Assembly: GCA_903839035.1 (NCBI GenBank)
Contig: CAIMAQ010000062.1
Span: 1 to 64,000 of the forward strand
Reading direction: 5' to 3'
Length of the DNA: 64,000 nt
Source of the DNA: an uncultured Opitutia bacterium
GTDB taxonomy: Bacteria; Verrucomicrobiota; Verrucomicrobiia; Opitutales; Opitutaceae
Of the stretch, positions 1-9,024 are shown one piece after another. The notes under the pieces were generated by a model, which saw nothing but the letters and a program-made list of their open reading frames with translations, was not told the origin of the DNA and made no database searches. Numbering within the stretch: the stretch's first letter is position 1; each line of letters starts with the position of its first letter. Both the position numbers and the translations under genes were made by a program.

Positions 1-3000
1 AAACCCGCCCCCGACTACACCACTTGCGATGCGAATGAGGCCGTCGCCTCCGTCGCTTATCGGCTCAATGAGCTGATCGCCATCTACCCGATCACGCCGT
101 CCTCGGCCATGGCCGAGTCGTGTGACGAATGGGCCGCCCTGGGTAAGCTCAACCTTTGGGGCGAGGTGCCGCGGGTCGTCCAACTCCAGTCCGAAGGCGG
201 CGTCGCCGGCGCCGTCCATGGCGGCCTGCTCGGGGGGGCCCTGACCACCACTTTTACCGCGTCCCAGGGTCTCCTGCTGATGATTCCCAACCTCTACAAG
301 ATCGCGGGCGAGCTCCTCCCCCTCACGATCCATGTGAGCGCGCGGGCGCTCGCCGCCCAGGGACTCTCGATCTTCGGCGACCACCAGGATGTCATGGCCT
401 GCCGCGCCACCGGCTGCGCCCTGCTGTGCAGCAATTCCGGCCAGGAGGCCCACGACCTCGCCCTCGTCGCGCACGTCGCGAGTTACCGCTCCCGCGTGCC
501 GTTCATCCATTTCTTCGACGGCTTCCGCACCTCGCACGAGGTTTCCAAGCTCGCGCTGCTCTCCAACGATGACCTGCGCGCCGTGCTGGACGAGGCGGAC
601 CTCGCCTCCTTCCGCTCCCGGGCCATGACGCCCGACCACCCCACCCTCCGCGGCACCGCGCAGAATCCCGACGTCTATTTCCAAGGCCGCGAGGCCGTTA
701 ATTCCCACTATGTGCGGCTCCCGGGGATCGTGCAGGAAACCATGGACCGCTTCGCTCAGGTCACCGGCCGCCAGTACCACCTGTTCGACTACCACGGCGA
801 CCCTGCAGCCGACCGCGTGGTTGTCGTCATGGGCAGCGCCACCGAGACCACCCTCGAGACTGTCGACTGGCTGTGCGCCCGCGGCGAGAAAGTCGGCGTC
901 CTGGCCGTGCGCCTGTTTTTGCCCTTTGACGTCAAAGCCTTCCTCGCCGCGCTCCCGGCCACGACCAAGGCGGTCGCGGTGCTCGACCGAACCAAGGAAC
1001 CGGGTTCCATCGGCGAACCGCTTTACCTCAATGTCGTGACTGCTCTCGCGGAAGGCCGCTCGCCGCTCGCGGGTTCGCCGCGCGTCGTGGGCGGACGGTA
1101 TGGCCTGGGCTCGAAGGAATTCACGCCCGGCATGGCGCGGGCCGTATTTACTCACCTCAGCCTAGCCCAGCCCGGCAACCACTTCACCATCGGCATCATC
1201 GACGATGTGGCCCACACCTCGCTGAAGTGGGACGACGACTTTGACCTCGAGGGCAAGGACGTGCGGCGCTGCGTGTTCGTCGGCCTCGGCGCGGACGGCA
1301 CCGTCGGCGCGAACAAGAACTCGATCAAGATCATCGGTGAGCAGACGGACAACTTCGCCCAGGGCTATTTTGTCTACGACTCGAAGAAATCCGGCTCGAT
1401 GACGACCTCGCACCTGCGCTTCGGCCCGCGGCCGATCCGTGCGCCGTACCTCATCCGCCAGGCGGACTTCGTGGCGTGTAGCCAGATCCAGTTTGTCGGG
1501 CGGACCGATGTGCTCGGCTATGCCGCACCAGGTGCGACTGTGCTGCTGAACTCGCCCTATCCGGCCGAGCAGATGTGGTCGAAGCTGCCGCTCGAGTGGC
1601 AGCAGGAACTCATCGCGAAGCACCTGCGCCTGTACGTGATTGACGCGACCGCGGTCGCGCAGGCCAGCGGCATGGGCCGACGCACCAACACGGTGCTGCA
1701 AACCTGCTTCTTTGCCCTCTCCGGCGTGCTGCCGAAGGACGAGGCCATCACCCAGATCAAGGCCGCCATCGCCAAGACTTACGGCAAGAAGGGCGAACAT
1801 ATCGTGCAGATGAACTATGCGGCCGTGGACGCCGCCCTGGCCTCGTTGCACGAGGTGAAGATTCCGGCGACCCCCCTGGCGGAAGCCGTCGCGTCGTTGC
1901 CGCCCACTTACGACGACGCCCCGGAGTTTGTGCGCACCGTCACCGCGCAGCTGCTCGCCAACCAGGGCGACCGGATGCCCGTGAGCGCCCTGCCGCTCGA
2001 CGGCTGCTGGCCCACCGGCACCACGCGCTTCGAGAAGCGCAACATCGCGTTGGAACTCCCCGCTTGGGATCCCGCGCTCTGCATCCAGTGCAACAAGTGC
2101 GTGCTCGTCTGCCCGCACGCGTGCATCCGCGCCAAGTTCGCCCCGACCGCCGCGTTCGAAGGCGCGCCGGCGACGCTGCTCTCAACCCCGTTCAAGGCGA
2201 AGGAATTTCCCGACCAGCGCTTCATCATCCAGGTCGCGCCTGAGGACTGCACCGGTTGCTCGCTGTGCGCCCAGGTCTGCCCAGCCAAGGACCGGTCCAA
2301 CCCGAAGCACAAGGCCCTCGACATGGTGCCACACGCCCCGCGCGTCGAGGCCGAGCGCAAGAACTGGGACTTCTTCCTCAGCCTGCCCGAGCCGGACCGC
2401 ACGCGCCTCGACCTCTCCACGGTGAAGGGCACGCAGTTCCTGCAACCGCTGTTCGAGTTCTCCGGCGCCTGCGCGGGTTGCGGCGAAACGCCGTACATCA
2501 AGCTGCTGACCCAGCTGTTCGGCGACCGGCTGCTGATCGCCAACGCGACCGGCTGCTCCTCCATCTACGGCGGCAACCTGCCAACCACGCCCTATTGCGG
2601 CAACAAGGATGGACGCGGCCCCGCCTGGGCCAACTCGCTCTTCGAGGACAATGCCGAGTTCGGACTCGGCCTGTTCCTCGCGGTCGAGCAGCGCCACCGC
2701 ACCGCCGTCGCCTTGCTCCAGGATCGCTTTGCGAACCTCGGGCCGGACCTGGTGAACGCCCTACTCGGCGCTGACCAGTCCACCGAGGCCGGCATCGCCG
2801 CACAACGGGAACGGGTCGTGACCCTACGCACCGCCCTGAAATCCGTCGCGGGCCCCGCGGCCCGCCGGCTTGAGGCGCTGGCGGATGACCTGGTGAAGAA
2901 GACGGTCTGGATCGTCGGCGGCGACGGCTGGGCCTACGACATCGGCTACGGCGGGCTCGACCACGTGCTCGCCTCCGGCGCCAACGTGAAGGTGCTGGTG

Positions 3001-3612
3001 CTCGACACCGAGGTCTATTCCAACACCGGCGGCCAGTCCTCGAAATCCACGCCCATGGGCGCGGTCGCGAAGTTCGCCTCCGGCGGCAAGGGCACGGCCA
3101 AGAAGGACCTCGCCCTGATGGCCATGCAATATGGCCACGTCTACGTGGCCCGCGTGGCCTTCGGCGCAAAGGACAGCCAGACCGTCTCCGCCTTCCGCGA
3201 AGCCGAGGCCCATACCGGTCCGGCGCTCATCCTCGCCTACTCGCACTGCATTGCCCACGGGTTCCCGCTGCACCTCGGGCTCGAGCAGCAGAAGCTCGCG
3301 GTGGACACCGGCTACTGGCCGCTCTTCCGCTACGATCCACGCCTGGCGGAACGTGGCGCGGCGGCTTTCCGCCTCGACTCCGCCGCCCCCAAGACGGACC
3401 TCTCCCAGTTCATGGCGAACGAGACACGCTTCGGGATCCTCAAGAATGTCGACCCGGACCGCGCCAAGCTGCTCGCCGGTCTGGCCCAAACCCAGGTGCG
3501 CGAACATTACGCGCTCTACCAACGGCTCGCCCAGCCGCTGGTCCCGGCCACCGCGGCTCCCGCGGCCGCCCCCACCCCCACGACCCCCGCCACGCCGGCC
3601 GGCCAGTCCTAA
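1..3612 (+). CDS. nifJ: Pyruvate:ferredoxin (flavodoxin) oxidoreductase, 5' end cut by window edge
   Basis: Converts pyruvate and CoA to acetyl-CoA and CO2 in the cytoplasm, reducing ferredoxin. The frame is open from base 1, and the residues before the first ATG (109) already match the family N-terminus (DANEAVASVAYRLNE, then IYPITPSS), so the true start lies just outside the window. 1203 codons are visible, close to the full family length. Two ferredoxin-type motifs lie at codons 694-708 (CIQCNKCVLVCPHAC) and from codon 750 (CTGCSLCAQVC). Proximal-cluster cysteines appear in ACAGCGE, ATGCSSIYGG and YSHCIAHG. The thiamine-diphosphate motif GDGWAYDIG is near codon 975. The C-terminus is an Ala/Pro/Thr-rich tail. 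Two flavoprotein genes follow closely on the same strand, suggesting an operon. Identity is very secure; direction in vivo is not shown. Confidence 0.96.
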   Translation, partial: KPAPDYTTCDANEAVASVAYRLNELIAIYPITPSSAMAESCDEWAALGKLNLWGEVPRVVQLQSEGGVAGAVHGGLLGGALTTTFTASQGLLLMIPNLYKIAGELLPLTIHVSARALAAQGLSIFGDHQDVMACRATGCALLCSNSGQEAHDLALVAHVASYRSRVPFIHFFDGFRTSHEVSKLALLSNDDLRAVLDEADLASFRSRAMTPDHPTLRGTAQNPDVYFQGREAVNSHYVRLPGIVQETMDRFAQVTGRQYHLFDYHGDPAADRVVVVMGSATETTLETVDWLCARGEKVGVLAVRLFLPFDVKAFLAALPATTKAVAVLDRTKEPGSIGEPLYLNVVTALAEGRSPLAGSPRVVGGRYGLGSKEFTPGMARAVFTHLSLAQPGNHFTIGIIDDVAHTSLKWDDDFDLEGKDVRRCVFVGLGADGTVGANKNSIKIIGEQTDNFAQGYFVYDSKKSGSMTTSHLRFGPRPIRAPYLIRQADFVACSQIQFVGRTDVLGYAAPGATVLLNSPYPAEQMWSKLPLEWQQELIAKHLRLYVIDATAVAQASGMGRRTNTVLQTCFFALSGVLPKDEAITQIKAAIAKTYGKKGEHIVQMNYAAVDAALASLHEVKIPATPLAEAVASLPPTYDDAPEFVRTVTAQLLANQGDRMPVSALPLDGCWPTGTTRFEKRNIALELPAWDPALCIQCNKCVLVCPHACIRAKFAPTAAFEGAPATLLSTPFKAKEFPDQRFIIQVAPEDCTGCSLCAQVCPAKDRSNPKHKALDMVPHAPRVEAERKNWDFFLSLPEPDRTRLDLSTVKGTQFLQPLFEFSGACAGCGETPYIKLLTQLFGDRLLIANATGCSSIYGGNLPTTPYCGNKDGRGPAWANSLFEDNAEFGLGLFLAVEQRHRTAVALLQDRFANLGPDLVNALLGADQSTEAGIAAQRERVVTLRTALKSVAGPAARRLEALADDLVKKTVWIVGGDGWAYDIGYGGLDHVLASGANVKVLVLDTEVYSNTGGQSSKSTPMGAVAKFASGGKGTAKKDLALMAMQYGHVYVARVAFGAKDSQTVSAFREAEAHTGPALILAYSHCIAHGFPLHLGLEQQKLAVDTGYWPLFRYDPRLAERGAAAFRLDSAAPKTDLSQFMANETRFGILKNVDPDRAKLLAGLAQTQVREHYALYQRLAQPLVPATAAPAAAPTPTTPATPAGQS

Positions 3613-3631
3613 CCCTCCGCTCCCCCGGACC

Positions 3632-4624
3632 ATGAAACTCTCCACCCAATACCTCGGCCTGAAACTCAAGAATCCCCTCGTCGTCGGGGCCTCGCCCTTC
3701 GGCGACAACACCTACATGGCGCTCGAGCTGCAGGACGCCGGCGCCGGCGCGATCATCATGCGCTCCCTCTTCGAGGAGCAGGTGGATGCCGAGCAGCGGG
3801 CCCTCGTCCACCACGTGGAGTCCACCGCCAACAGCAATCCGGAGGGCACCTCGTACTTCCCGCGCTTCGAGGAGTACCAGCTGGCGCCCGACCAGTACCT
3901 GCGCCAGCTCGCGCAGCTCAAGTCGTCGCTCACGATCCCGGTCATCGCTTCGCTCAACGGCTGCCGGCCCGGCGGCTGGACCAGCTACGCCCGCCGCCTC
4001 GAGTCGGCGGGGGCGGATGCCATCGAGCTCAACCTGTACCAGCTCGCCACCGACCCGGAACTGTCGGCCGACGAGGTGGAGACCGAGCTTCTGGAGACCG
4101 TGCGCAACACCCTGGCGTCCGTGCGCATCCCGGTTTCGGTCAAGATCTCCGCGTTTCACACCGCCCCCGTGCACTTCGCCAAGGAGCTCGAGGCCACCGG
4201 CGTCGCGGGCGTCGTGCTCTTCAACCGTTTCTACCAGCCGGACTTCAACATCGAGGAGCTCGAGGTGAACCCGCAGTTGAAGCTCTCGGACTCCAGCGAA
4301 CTCCTCCTGCGGCTGCGCTGGCTGGCGATTCTCTCGCCCCACGTGCGCTGCTCCCTCGCCGCCAGCGGCGGCGTCCATCAGTCGGAGGACGTGGTGAAGG
4401 CCCTGCTCGCCGGGGCCGATGTCGTCCAGGTCGTCTCCGCGCTGCTCAAGCACGGCCCGAAGTACCTCACCATCCTCCTCGCCGGCCTGCGCCACTGGAT
4501 GGACGAGCACGGCTACACGAGCATCGACGAGGTCCGCGGCGCGATGAATCTCCGCCGCTGCCCCAACCCCGCGGCCTTCGAGCGGGCCAACTACCAGCGG
4601 ATCCTCCAGAGCTGGCGGATCTAG
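3632..4624 (+). CDS. Dihydroorotate dehydrogenase-like FMN protein
   Basis: A 330-residue TIM-barrel flavoprotein of the DHOD-like family often found beside nifJ. Visible features are the family start MKLSTQYLGLKLKNPLVVGASP, the strand motifs IPVIASLNG and AIELNLYQLA, the lysine strand VSVKISAF and the C-terminal FMN-phosphate-type segment AASGGVHQSEDVVKALLAGAD. The ATG at 3632 is chosen because it opens this conserved N-terminus; the frame runs open further upstream over the end of nifJ, but that part is the nifJ shadow. It lies 19 bases after the nifJ stop and 10 bases before the next gene. Substrate is unknown: pyrimidine synthesis is possible but the nifJ neighbourhood argues for a redox role. 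Family call is firm, function open. Confidence 0.85.
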   Translation: MKLSTQYLGLKLKNPLVVGASPFGDNTYMALELQDAGAGAIIMRSLFEEQVDAEQRALVHHVESTANSNPEGTSYFPRFEEYQLAPDQYLRQLAQLKSSLTIPVIASLNGCRPGGWTSYARRLESAGADAIELNLYQLATDPELSADEVETELLETVRNTLASVRIPVSVKISAFHTAPVHFAKELEATGVAGVVLFNRFYQPDFNIEELEVNPQLKLSDSSELLLRLRWLAILSPHVRCSLAASGGVHQSEDVVKALLAGADVVQVVSALLKHGPKYLTILLAGLRHWMDEHGYTSIDEVRGAMNLRRCPNPAAFERANYQRILQSWRI

Positions 4625-4634
4625 CCTTCCCGTC

Positions 4635-6071
4635 ATGCCCACCCCCGAACCGCAAAAACCCCTCGCCAAGTACGCTTGGTCCACGATCGCGCGCGCGGCG
4701 CCGCCCAAGCGCACGGCGGACGACCGGCTCTGTGACTTCGGGGAGATTTACGGAGAGTATGACGAGGCGACCGTGCGCGCGCAGGCGAGCCGCTGCATCC
4801 AGTGCCCCAACGCCCTCTGCATGCAGGGCTGCCCCCTCTCCAACCGCATCCCCGAGTGGCTCGCGCTGGCCGCCCAGGGACTGTTCCTCGAGGCCGCCGA
4901 GATTTCACGCGCGACCAGCAACATGCCCGAGATCTGCTCGCGCGTGTGTCCCCAGGAAAAACTCTGCGAAGGCGCCTGCATCCTGAACGGCAAGGCGGAG
5001 CCGGTCGCAATCGGCTCGGTGGAGCGGTTTATCAACGACTACGCCTTCAGCCACGGCGGGGTGCAGGCGGTGCCGGTAAAACCGAACGGATTCCGCGTGG
5101 CCGTGATCGGCTCGGGTCCGGGTGGCATATCCTGTGCCGACGAGTTGATCCAACTCGGCTACGGCGTCACGATCTTCGAATCGCTGCTGATCCCCGGCGG
5201 CCTGCTGGTGAACGGCATCCCCGGATTCAAGCTGGAGAAGGACATCGTCGAGCGGCGCATCGATTTGCTCGTTAAACGCGGCGTTAAAATCGAGCTGGGC
5301 GTGAAGGTCGGCTGGGATGTGTCCCTCGCCCAGCTCCGGCGCGACTACGACGCGGTCTTTGTCGGCGTCGGCGCCCAAAAGCCGAAGGCGTTGGACATCC
5401 CCGGGAGCGAACTGACGGGGGTGATCGATGCCCTGCCGTTCCTCGTGGAGAAGAATGTCGATTCACCGCTGGTCGACCTCCCCAAGGTGGACGTCAAGGG
5501 CAAGCGCGTCGCCGTGCTGGGCGGCGGTGACACCGCGATGGACTGTCTGCGCACGGCGCTGCGCTGCGGCGCGAGCGAGGTGGCCTGCCTTTATCGCCGC
5601 GACCTCGCCAACATGCCCGGCAGCCGGAAGGAATATTACAACGCGATGGAAGAGGGAGCCCGCTTTGAGTTCCTCGCCAACCCGGTCAAGCTCACCGCGG
5701 GGCCGTCCGGTGGCGTGGCCGCCGTCGAGTGCGTGCGGATGGCGCTGGGTGAGCCGGACGCTTCCGGCCGCCGCAAGCCCCGCGCAGTGCCCGGTTCCGA
5801 ATTCACCGTCCCCGCCGATCTCGTGCTCGTGGCCTATGGCTTTGACGCCGTGCCTTTCCCGGAGGGCAGCGACTTTTCGTCCATCACCCTCGAGGACTGG
5901 GGCGCGTTCCGGGTCGACCTCAACCAGATGACGAGCGAGCCCGGGGTGTTTGCGGGCGGCGACTCCGTGCGCGGCCCGAGCCTCGTGGTCCACGCGGTGC
6001 GCGACGGCCGCAAGGCCGCGCAGGGGATTGACCGTTACCTGGCCGCGCGGCACGAACCCGACCTCAGCTAG
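4635..6071 (+). CDS. GltD-like FAD/NAD(P)H oxidoreductase (glutamate synthase small-subunit family)
   Basis: A 478-residue flavoprotein. The N-terminal domain carries cysteines for iron-sulfur clusters (CIQCPNALCMQGCPLSNRI, then CSRVCPQEKLCEGAC). A first Rossmann motif for FAD starts near residue 155 (AVIGSGPGGISCADE) and a second for NAD(P)H near residue 292 (VAVLGGGDTAMDC). The C-terminus has the FAD motif GVFAGGDSVRG. This is the fold of GltD and of NfnB-type electron-transfer subunits. No large glutamate-synthase subunit is nearby; instead it follows nifJ and a DHOD-like gene, so I infer electron transfer between pyridine nucleotide and ferredoxin or flavin partners rather than glutamate synthesis. 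Its stop codon overlaps that of nuoN on the other strand inside one CTAG. Confidence 0.85.
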   Translation: MPTPEPQKPLAKYAWSTIARAAPPKRTADDRLCDFGEIYGEYDEATVRAQASRCIQCPNALCMQGCPLSNRIPEWLALAAQGLFLEAAEISRATSNMPEICSRVCPQEKLCEGACILNGKAEPVAIGSVERFINDYAFSHGGVQAVPVKPNGFRVAVIGSGPGGISCADELIQLGYGVTIFESLLIPGGLLVNGIPGFKLEKDIVERRIDLLVKRGVKIELGVKVGWDVSLAQLRRDYDAVFVGVGAQKPKALDIPGSELTGVIDALPFLVEKNVDSPLVDLPKVDVKGKRVAVLGGGDTAMDCLRTALRCGASEVACLYRRDLANMPGSRKEYYNAMEEGARFEFLANPVKLTAGPSGGVAAVECVRMALGEPDASGRRKPRAVPGSEFTVPADLVLVAYGFDAVPFPEGSDFSSITLEDWGAFRVDLNQMTSEPGVFAGGDSVRGPSLVVHAVRDGRKAAQGIDRYLAARHEPDLS

Positions 6072-7528
6072 GAAAAGAGGCCGAGCAGCGCTGAGGGCAA
6101 CAAGCCCAGCAGGATCAGGAGCAGCGCCGCGGCCACCAGCGTCACCGCGGCCGACACCGGGACCGTAATGCACGTTTCCTGATCGGGGGTCGTCGCCGTC
6201 ACCAACGCCGCCTTCAACACGCCGAGATAGTAGTAGAGTGCGACGGCGCTGAGGAAGATCGCGGCAAAGGCCAGCACGCCCGCCGGGCTGTGCAATCCGC
6301 CGAGGCGGAGAGCCGCGGCAAAGACCAGAAATTTTCCGACAAAACCCGCCAGGGGCGGAATTCCGGCGAGCGACAGGACGAACACAAACAGGCAGCCGGC
6401 GAGCAGCGGTGAACGCCGATGCAGGCCCGCGAGGTCCGTGATGCCCGGACCCACCCCCGCCTGGTCGAGCACTGACACCACGCCAAACGCCCCGACGGTC
6501 GCGAGGCCGTAGGTCGCCGCATAGTAGAACAGCGGTCCCGGTCCCGCCGCGCCCGCGGCCATCACGCCGAGCAGCAGCGCGCCCGCGTGCGCGATCGCCG
6601 AGTAGGCCAGCAGCCGGCGCAGGTTGGATTGCGCGAGAGCGCCAAAATTTCCGAGCAGCAGCGACGCCGCCGAGATCAGCGCCACCACCGGCAGCCAGCC
6701 CGGCAGACCCGATCCCGCAGCCACGGCCCCGAGTCCGGGCCAGAGCAGGCGCACCAGGAGCGTGAAGCCCGCCAGCTTGGAGGCCGACGCCACCAGCGCC
6801 GCGGCGACGGGCGGTGCACCCTCGTACACATCCGGCGCCCAAAGATGGAACGGGGCGGCCGCGACCTTGAATCCGAACGCCGCCAAAATCATCACCAGCG
6901 CCACGGCAAGCAGCGGGGAGAGACCCGGCTGCGCCAGCCCGGCCGCGATGGCCGTGAATTCGATCGAGCCCGTCAGCCCGTAGAGCAGGCTGAACCCGAA
7001 CAGGAGAAACGCGGCGGACAGACCCCCGAGCAGGAAGTATTTCAGGCCCGCCTCGGCCGATTCCGGCCGGGTCCGGTCAAAGCCCGCCAGCACGTAGAGC
7101 GAAAGGCTCGCGAGCTCGAGCGCGAGGAAGGCCAGCAGGAGTTGCTGCGCCACGGCCATCACCAGCAGGCCTGTCGTCGCCAGCAGCACGAGCGCGACAA
7201 ATTCCGCCGGATGCCGCAGCCGTCTGGCCCCGTTGGTCAGCGCCAGGGTCAGGCCCGCCAGCACCAAAATACCCGCCCGCGACGCGGTGCCCAGTGCATC
7301 AAGCATGAAGCTGCCGCCGGCCGCCGGCCCGGCCGCTCCCACCCGCCACACGAGCGTCAAGGCCACGAGCACGGCCACTCCGCCCAAGGTGGTCGCCGCG
7401 CGCCAGCGCGCCCCGGCCGCCCAGTTCCGGGCGCCCGTCAAATCGAACGCGAGCACGGCCAGCGCGCCCGCCACCAGTGCCGCCTCGCCCGCCAGCGCGG
7501 ACGCGAGAGTTGTGCCGCCGGCGGTCAT
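6068..7528 (-). CDS. nuoN: NADH-quinone oxidoreductase subunit N
   Basis: Antiporter-like proton-pumping membrane subunit of complex I, 486 residues. Seen: many hydrophobic helices; the TM5-type glutamate in FLALELASLSLYVLAGF; the TM7-type lysine in FKVAAAPFHLWAPDVYEGAP; a second lysine in SASKLAGFTLL; and the terminal-half GKFLVF lysine. The ATG at 7528 overlaps the TGA of the upstream nuoM by four bases (ATGA), which fixes the start; the frame continues upstream only as a shadow of that gene. It is last in the nuo operon and converges on the GltD-like gene, sharing its stop region. Confidence 0.93.
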   Translation of the reverse strand: MTAGGTTLASALAGEAALVAGALAVLAFDLTGARNWAAGARWRAATTLGGVAVLVALTLVWRVGAAGPAAGGSFMLDALGTASRAGILVLAGLTLALTNGARRLRHPAEFVALVLLATTGLLVMAVAQQLLLAFLALELASLSLYVLAGFDRTRPESAEAGLKYFLLGGLSAAFLLFGFSLLYGLTGSIEFTAIAAGLAQPGLSPLLAVALVMILAAFGFKVAAAPFHLWAPDVYEGAPPVAAALVASASKLAGFTLLVRLLWPGLGAVAAGSGLPGWLPVVALISAASLLLGNFGALAQSNLRRLLAYSAIAHAGALLLGVMAAGAAGPGPLFYYAATYGLATVGAFGVVSVLDQAGVGPGITDLAGLHRRSPLLAGCLFVFVLSLAGIPPLAGFVGKFLVFAAALRLGGLHSPAGVLAFAAIFLSAVALYYYLGVLKAALVTATTPDQETCITVPVSAAVTLVAAALLLILLGLLPSALLGLFS

Positions 7529-9024
7529 GAGCCGCCTCCCTTCAACACCGACTGAAACATCGGCGACTGCAGACTTGGGACAATCCAGTCCAGCAGCAGG
7601 TCCGGCTTCAGGCCGATGAGCGTCGTGGTGGCGATGAGCAGCAGCGCCCCCGCCCGCTCCGCCAGCGTGATGGGTGGCAGCGGCGGCAACTCGGGTCCTT
7701 CCGTTGTCGCGGTCACCGTGCCAAAGAATGAAACCTGGATCACCCGCAGCGTGAACGCCGCCGCCACCAGCACGCCGAGCGCGGCAATCGCCGCCCACAA
7801 CGGGGAGGTCTTCCACGTGCCGATGAGGATCGCGAACTCCGCGGGAAAGCCGCTGAAGCCCGGCAGGCCCATCGAGGCCAGACCGGCGACGACAAAGACC
7901 CCGGCGGCAAACGGCAGCCGGCGGTACAGCGCCATCTTCCGCAGGTCCGCCAGCTTTCGCGTGTGCGTCCGCTCATAGACCATGCGCCCGACAACGGCAA
8001 AGAGCAGGCCGGCGATGATGCCGTGGGAGAACATCTGTAGCACCGCGCCGCTGACGGCCCGGACGTTCGCCGCGGCCAGACCCAGCAGCACGAAGCCCAT
8101 GTGGCTCACGCTGGAGTAGCCGATGACAAACTTGAAATCGTCCTGCACGAGCGCGATCACGCCGGCATAAACAATCCCCGCCACGGCCAGCCATCCGATA
8201 ACCGGCTGCCAGTAGGCAAACCCCACCGGGAACAGCGGCAGTGCGACGCGGAGGCAGCCATAGGCGCCCAGCTTCATCACGACGCCGGCCAGCAGCATCG
8301 AGGCGGCCGTCGGCGCGGCCACGTGGCCGGTCGGCGCCCAGGTGTGAAACGGAAACATGCCGGCCAGCACCGCAAACCCGAGGAAGATCAGGCCAAACAT
8401 GCCGAGTTGCTGCAGCCGTGAAAAATGCAACGCCGCGGCCGCGAGGTCGCTCACCGCAAAACTCTTCCCGCCGCCCGCCGCGTAGGCCCAGAGCAGCCCG
8501 GCCAGCACGAGCGCGCTGCCGGCGAAGGAATAAAGCACCAGCTTCATCGCCCCGTACTCGCGGTTCGTCGAGCCCCAGCGCGCCACGAGGAAATACTTCG
8601 GGACGATCGCAATCTCGTAGAAGACGAAGAACACAAACGCGTCCGCACTGAGGAACACGCCGTACACGCCGCCAATCAACGCGAGGAACAGCGCGAAGAA
8701 TTCGCCGGTCCGCTCACCGATATTCCAGGAGAAGAGCACGCCGGCCGTCGCCGCGATCCCGGTCAGGACGAGGAGCGTCAGGCTGATGCCGTCCACCGCG
8801 AGGTGGTAACGGACGCCCAGGCTGTCCACCCAGGGGCGGTCAACCAGGGTCTGCAGCCCCGCCGCCGGGACGAAATGGACCGCGGCCACCAGGGTCATGA
8901 CCAGCGCCGTCACCGCGGTCGCAAGCGCCACGACCCGCGCCAGCGTCGCCGAGCGCGAGCCGGCGAGTAGCGCGAGCAAGGCGCCGGCGAACGAAACGTA
9001 AATGGTGCAGGGCAGCGCGTTCAT
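7525..9024 (-). CDS. nuoM: Second NADH-quinone oxidoreductase subunit M (NuoM2)
   Basis: A 499-residue Mrp-antiporter-type subunit, clearly NuoM family (FPFHTWAPTGHVAAPTAASM, then AGVVMKLGAYGCLR, then GYSSVSHMGFVLLGL). It is distinct from the nuoM immediately upstream. The TM5-type glutamate is present (E137 in FVFYEIAIVPKYF), the TM8-type lysine is present (K251), and the TM12-type acid is present in PAEFAIL. At the TM7 position where the upstream copy has K230 in AVKVPLYPFHTW this copy has L220 in AVLAGMFPFHTW. The start ATG at 9024 overlaps the upstream stop by ATGA. A second NuoM in one operon is the hallmark of the four-pump '2M' complex I variants. Confidence 0.92.
   Translation of the reverse strand: MNALPCTIYVSFAGALLALLAGSRSATLARVVALATAVTALVMTLVAAVHFVPAAGLQTLVDRPWVDSLGVRYHLAVDGISLTLLVLTGIAATAGVLFSWNIGERTGEFFALFLALIGGVYGVFLSADAFVFFVFYEIAIVPKYFLVARWGSTNREYGAMKLVLYSFAGSALVLAGLLWAYAAGGGKSFAVSDLAAAALHFSRLQQLGMFGLIFLGFAVLAGMFPFHTWAPTGHVAAPTAASMLLAGVVMKLGAYGCLRVALPLFPVGFAYWQPVIGWLAVAGIVYAGVIALVQDDFKFVIGYSSVSHMGFVLLGLAAANVRAVSGAVLQMFSHGIIAGLLFAVVGRMVYERTHTRKLADLRKMALYRRLPFAAGVFVVAGLASMGLPGFSGFPAEFAILIGTWKTSPLWAAIAALGVLVAAAFTLRVIQVSFFGTVTATTEGPELPPLPPITLAERAGALLLIATTTLIGLKPDLLLDWIVPSLQSPMFQSVLKGGGS

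Noticed and set aside
3131-3631. N-terminal extension of the DHOD-like protein
   Set aside because: It overlaps the nifJ C-terminus in another phase and is Arg/Ser/Pro-rich; the family start is at 3632.
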